From an uncultured Collinsella sp. (GTDB lineage Bacteria > Actinomycetota > Coriobacteriia > Coriobacteriales > Coriobacteriaceae), in contig UQIV01000009.1 of the NCBI GenBank assembly GCA_900541205.1, positions 9,946 through 73,945 of the forward strand: 64,000 nucleotides of DNA, written 5' to 3'. The translations under genes were made by a program, and so were the position numbers. The first letter of the stretch is position 1. Each line of letters begins with the position of its first letter. The notes under the pieces are model-generated. The model did no database searches, was not told the DNA's origin, and saw only the letters and a program-made list of their open reading frames with translations. This document shows, one piece after another, positions 61,878 to 64,000 of the stretch.

Positions 61878-63161
61878 ATGTCACTTGCAGCTCAGCAATC
61901 GCTTGAATCCCATTACGTTATGCATACCTTTGGCCGCTCTCCGGTCGAGTTTGTCGAGGGTCACGGCATGAAGCTCACCGGCGACGATGGCCGTGAGTAC
62001 CTCGACTTTCTTGCCGGCATCGGCGTGTGCAGCCTAGGTCATGGCAACCCGGCTGTGCTCTCGGCGCTCGAGGCACAGACCAAAAAGCTCATGCATGTCT
62101 CCAATTACTTCTACATTGAGCAGCGTGGACAGGTCGCGGCGCTACTGTCCAAGCTTGCTAACGACGACGTAGATGGTGCGCGCGTGCTTGCCGATGCCAT
62201 CGCCGCCGGCGATGAGACCACGGCAGCTGCTCTTGGTGCCCCGGCTGCGGATGAGCAGGTTTGGGAGACCTTCTTTGCCAACTCTGGCGCCGAGGCCAAC
62301 GAGGGCTCGATGAAGCTCGCGCGCCTGTACGCCAAGCGTGCCGGTAACGGCGGTAACACCATCGTGTGCATGCGCGGCGGTTTTCACGGCCGTACGCTCG
62401 AGACCATTGCCGCCACCATGCAGGATTGGCTACAGGACAGCTTCCGTCCGCTGCCGGGTGGCTTTGTGGCCTGCACGCCCAACGATGTCGACGAACTGCG
62501 TTCGATCTTTAAGCAGCTGGGAAGCGAGGTCTGCGCCGTGATGCTCGAGCCTATTCAGGGCGAGAGCGGTGTGCACCCCATGACCGAGGAGTTTATGGCG
62601 GCAGCGCGCGACTTGGCACACGAGGTGGGCGCCGTTCTTATCGCCGACGAGGTCCAGTGTGGCATCTTCCGCTCCGGCAAGCCGTTTGCATTCCAGACCT
62701 ATGGCGTGGAGCCCGACATTATGAGCCTTGCCAAGGGGATTGCCGATGGCGTGCCCATGGGTGCCGTGGTGGCAAAGAAGGAGATCGCCGACGTGTTTAA
62801 GCCGGGCGACCACGGCTCGACCTTTGGCGGTAGCTGCTTGGCTGTCGCGGCGTGCGCCGCAACGCTCTCCGCGCTTGTGCGCGGCGACTACGCTAAGCAT
62901 GCCGCCAAGGTGGGTGCTTATATGGAGCAGGCGCTGGCCAAGCTTCCGCACGTGGTTGAGGTTCGTGGCCGCGGCCTGATGCTCGGCTGCGACTTGGATG
63001 ACGCTGCGGGCGATGCACATGATATTGTTGCCCGCGCGCTGGCCGCCGGCGCCGTGATTAACGCTACTGGTGCTCACACGCTGCGTTTCCTGCCGCCGCT
63101 TATCTGCGAGGAAGCCGACGTGGACAGCCTGATCGAGATTTTGTCGGACGTTTTGGCCTAA
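61878..63161 (+). CDS. argD: acetylornithine aminotransferase
   Basis: This 427-residue class III PLP aminotransferase uses glutamate to convert N-acetylglutamate semialdehyde to N-acetylornithine. Motifs are FANSGAEANEGSMKLAR, GGFHGRTLETI, the Asp of ADEVQCGIFRSG, and the Schiff-base Lys in SLAKGIADGVPMG. An insertion near residues 100-130 (VDGARVLADAIAAGDET in part) lengthens it compared with the usual 390-400. The start ATG follows GAAAGG. No argF or argG lies downstream in the window. Confidence 0.95.
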   Translation: MSLAAQQSLESHYVMHTFGRSPVEFVEGHGMKLTGDDGREYLDFLAGIGVCSLGHGNPAVLSALEAQTKKLMHVSNYFYIEQRGQVAALLSKLANDDVDGARVLADAIAAGDETTAAALGAPAADEQVWETFFANSGAEANEGSMKLARLYAKRAGNGGNTIVCMRGGFHGRTLETIAATMQDWLQDSFRPLPGGFVACTPNDVDELRSIFKQLGSEVCAVMLEPIQGESGVHPMTEEFMAAARDLAHEVGAVLIADEVQCGIFRSGKPFAFQTYGVEPDIMSLAKGIADGVPMGAVVAKKEIADVFKPGDHGSTFGGSCLAVAACAATLSALVRGDYAKHAAKVGAYMEQALAKLPHVVEVRGRGLMLGCDLDDAAGDAHDIVARALAAGAVINATGAHTLRFLPPLICEEADVDSLIEILSDVLA

Positions 63162-63187
63162 CACAGCGCAATAACTCAATTTGGACC

Positions 63188-63255
63188 GGGTTCCGGACTG
63201 CGGACGTGCCATATGCGGCACGATTCAGCGGCCTGGAGCCCGTTTTGTCTTAGAT
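63188..63255 (+). terminator. terminator of the arginine operon
   Basis: CGGGTTCC pairs with GGAGCCCG around an inner CGTGCC/GGCACG stem, followed by TTTTGTCTT. Confidence 0.65.
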
Positions 63256-63278
63256 TTGCTAAGGCGGGGGAGACCTGC

Positions 63279-63495
63279 TGGTCAAAAAACATCAAATATG
63301 AGTACTGTTACCGATTTGGTAGCAGCAATTTTGGACTAATAAGGCTAGATAGCAAGACGAAATGGCGATGAATGCACGATTTTGATTCAAATATTAGTCC
63401 TTATAATGGACATATGTTGCGTAACTTAAGTAAATACTTTCTTTTTATATGTTGCAAGCAAAGTAGCAGTACTCATTTTGCCATTTTTTGACCAC
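63279..63495. repeat. A+T-rich 217-bp element with 33-nt imperfect inverted ends
   Basis: The left end (63279-63312) holds TGGTCAAAAAA and ATGAGTACTG. The right end (63463-63495) holds their complements in the reverse order, with a few changes. An inner pair, GGACTAAT/ATTAGTCC, is nested. It has no ORF, and base composition is clearly more A+T-rich than the surroundings. It also carries TGGACATATGTTGCGTAA (63407-63424), shared with 31024-31041. Confidence 0.7.
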
Positions 63496-63519
63496 GGACC
63501 TTGAAATAAGGGGTCCTTA

Positions 63520-63604
63520 GGGTTCGAATCCCATGCACCGGGTGCAAAAAAGAAAGGCCTCCATTACTGGAAGCCTATCAAATCAGTGGTGGGCGATGAG
63601 GGAT
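63520..63604. repeat. decayed copy of a tRNA-end/terminator unit
   Basis: GGGTTCGAATCCCATGC (63520-63536), a terminator-like hairpin (about 63552-63577) and the last 18 nt of tRNA-Val with CCA (63587-63604, minus strand) recur in the same order at 63704-63789. Here the tRNA is cut off after 18 nt. Confidence 0.7.
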
Positions 63605-63731
63605 GTCGCGTGCGGCTGGCGCCGCCCGCTTCCGCTTCGGGCGTACGGCCCTCGCGTACTGCGCTGGAAAACGCTTCGCGTTTCCTCAGCTCCGCACCCT
63701 TGCGGGTTCGAATCCCATGCGCTGGGCACAA

Positions 63732-63766
63732 AAAAGAAAGGCCCCCATCGCTGGGAGCCCTTTTAA
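63732..63766 (-). terminator. terminator of tRNA-Val
   Basis: On the minus strand, AAGGGCTCCCA and TGGGGGCCTTT pair around GCGA, followed by CTTTTTT, six bases after the tRNA 3' end. The upstream decayed copy has the same stem with compensating changes. Confidence 0.8.
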
Positions 63767-63771
63767 TCAAG

Positions 63772-63847
63772 TGGTGGGCGATGAGGGATTCGAACCCCCA
63801 GCCTTGTGCGTGTAAAGCACCTGCGCTAACCGTTGCGCCAATCGCCC
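63772..63847 (-). tRNA. tRNA-Val (anticodon UAC)
   Basis: This 76-nt cloverleaf on the minus strand has acceptor GGGCGAT/ATCGCCC, D-arm GCGC-AACGGTTA-GCGC, anticodon loop TTTACAC with anticodon TAC, T-loop within GGGGGTTCGAATCCC, and an encoded CCA end. It reads GUA and, by wobble, other Val codons. A TATACT -10 box lies 11 bases before the 5' end and a terminator follows. Confidence 0.95.
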
Positions 63848-63857
63848 GCAGGGATTG

Positions 63858-63863
63858 AGTATA
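63858..63863 (-). promoter_or_regulatory. -10 box of tRNA-Val
   Basis: TATACT on the minus strand lies 10-16 bases before the tRNA 5' end. The -35 candidate (TGAACA at 63879-63884) is weak, with 15 base spacing. Confidence 0.55.
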
Positions 63864-63950
63864 GCGGAAACCCCGTGCTGTTCACCGCTAATTCATAACG
63901 AAACTTACGCGGCGACTTTGGCGCCTTGATTGTCATTTTCATTGCAACAG

Positions 63951-63990
63951 CCTCAGGACTCAGCGCAACGCGTTGCGCTGAGTCCTGAGG
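63951..63990. repeat. perfect 40-bp palindrome
   Basis: CCTCAGGACTCAGCGCAACG (63951-63970) is followed directly by its exact complement (63971-63990), with no spacer. It could be the centre of another large palindrome that is cut by the window edge, or a strong hairpin at the end of a gene to the right. Confidence 0.9.
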
Positions 63991-64000
63991 CGCGAATCCG

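Noticed and set aside
63520..63545. Second tRNA gene on the plus strand ending at about 63545 or 63730
   Set aside because: The T-arm-like GGGTTCGAATCCC is present, but no matching acceptor, D-arm or anticodon arm is found upstream, and there is no CCA end.

Overview
The window is GC-rich chromosomal DNA from an anaerobic, Gram-positive actinobacterium. The best fit is the class Coriobacteriia, most likely a Collinsella-type gut species. The evidence is an AmaP-DUF2273-Asp23 envelope module, Tat-type lipoprotein signals, a fused two-headed ECF ATPase under an FMN riboswitch, an oxygen-sensitive 2-hydroxyacyl-CoA dehydratase activase-like giant, frequent GTG/TTG starts and an argCJBD block. 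This assignment is inference from gene content; no rRNA marker is present. I saw no prophage, insertion sequence with a transposase, or CRISPR array.

Layout. 1-5.3 kb: truncated M18 aminopeptidase, a 2-hydroxyacid dehydrogenase, a SEC-C methionine aminopeptidase, a radical SAM enzyme and a hydrolase. 5.5-7.8 kb: a degenerate-GGDEF/receiver/HD-GYP signalling protein with an orphan HPt protein. 8-11.4 kb: a DUF2975/HTH regulator pair and an ABC-2 exporter, which share operator-like palindromes. 11.5-15.9 kb: a glutamine amidotransferase-like hydrolase and a polar amino acid ABC importer. 16-24.9 kb: a DXS-like synthase, an HD hydrolase, a CmpB-like membrane protein, ammonium transporter plus PII, a TetR/MFS pair and a Cof-type HAD phosphatase. 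25-32.9 kb: a 41-codon toxin-like peptide, a TetR regulator, the 1594-residue activase, a 3-hydroxyacyl-CoA dehydrogenase and an arylsulfotransferase pseudogene. 33-42 kb: DUF389 and OPT membrane proteins, CoaX, dCMP deaminase, NifU-like protein, Lgt and a DUF6020-like membrane protein. 42-50.7 kb: YebC, the envelope-stress module, YitT, a zinc-ribbon membrane protein and two amidohydrolases. 51-58 kb: GroES/GroEL, the riboflavin ECF transporter and two PNPOx-fold proteins. 58.2-63.2 kb: arginine biosynthesis argC-J-B-D. The window ends with tRNA-Val(UAC) and repeat-rich DNA.

The least expected signal lies between the genes. The intergenic DNA is full of palindromes of several architectures. 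(a) Dispersed hairpins have a conserved GGGACAGG-like core, and their stems differ from copy to copy while remaining base-paired. (b) Three elements of 63-65 nt have 18-19 bp arms around a 25-28 nt loop. (c) Two large palindromes have perfect 37 and 34 bp arms and a nested inner hairpin. (d) Tandem covarying hairpins lie near 1.3 kb. (e) A perfect 40 bp palindrome lies at the right edge. Two small transcription units also stand out: a 21-codon ORF at 16.1 kb between a TATAAT box and a strong terminator, and a 41-codon hydrophobic/basic peptide at 25.05 kb whose Shine-Dalgarno sequence can be masked by a hairpin.
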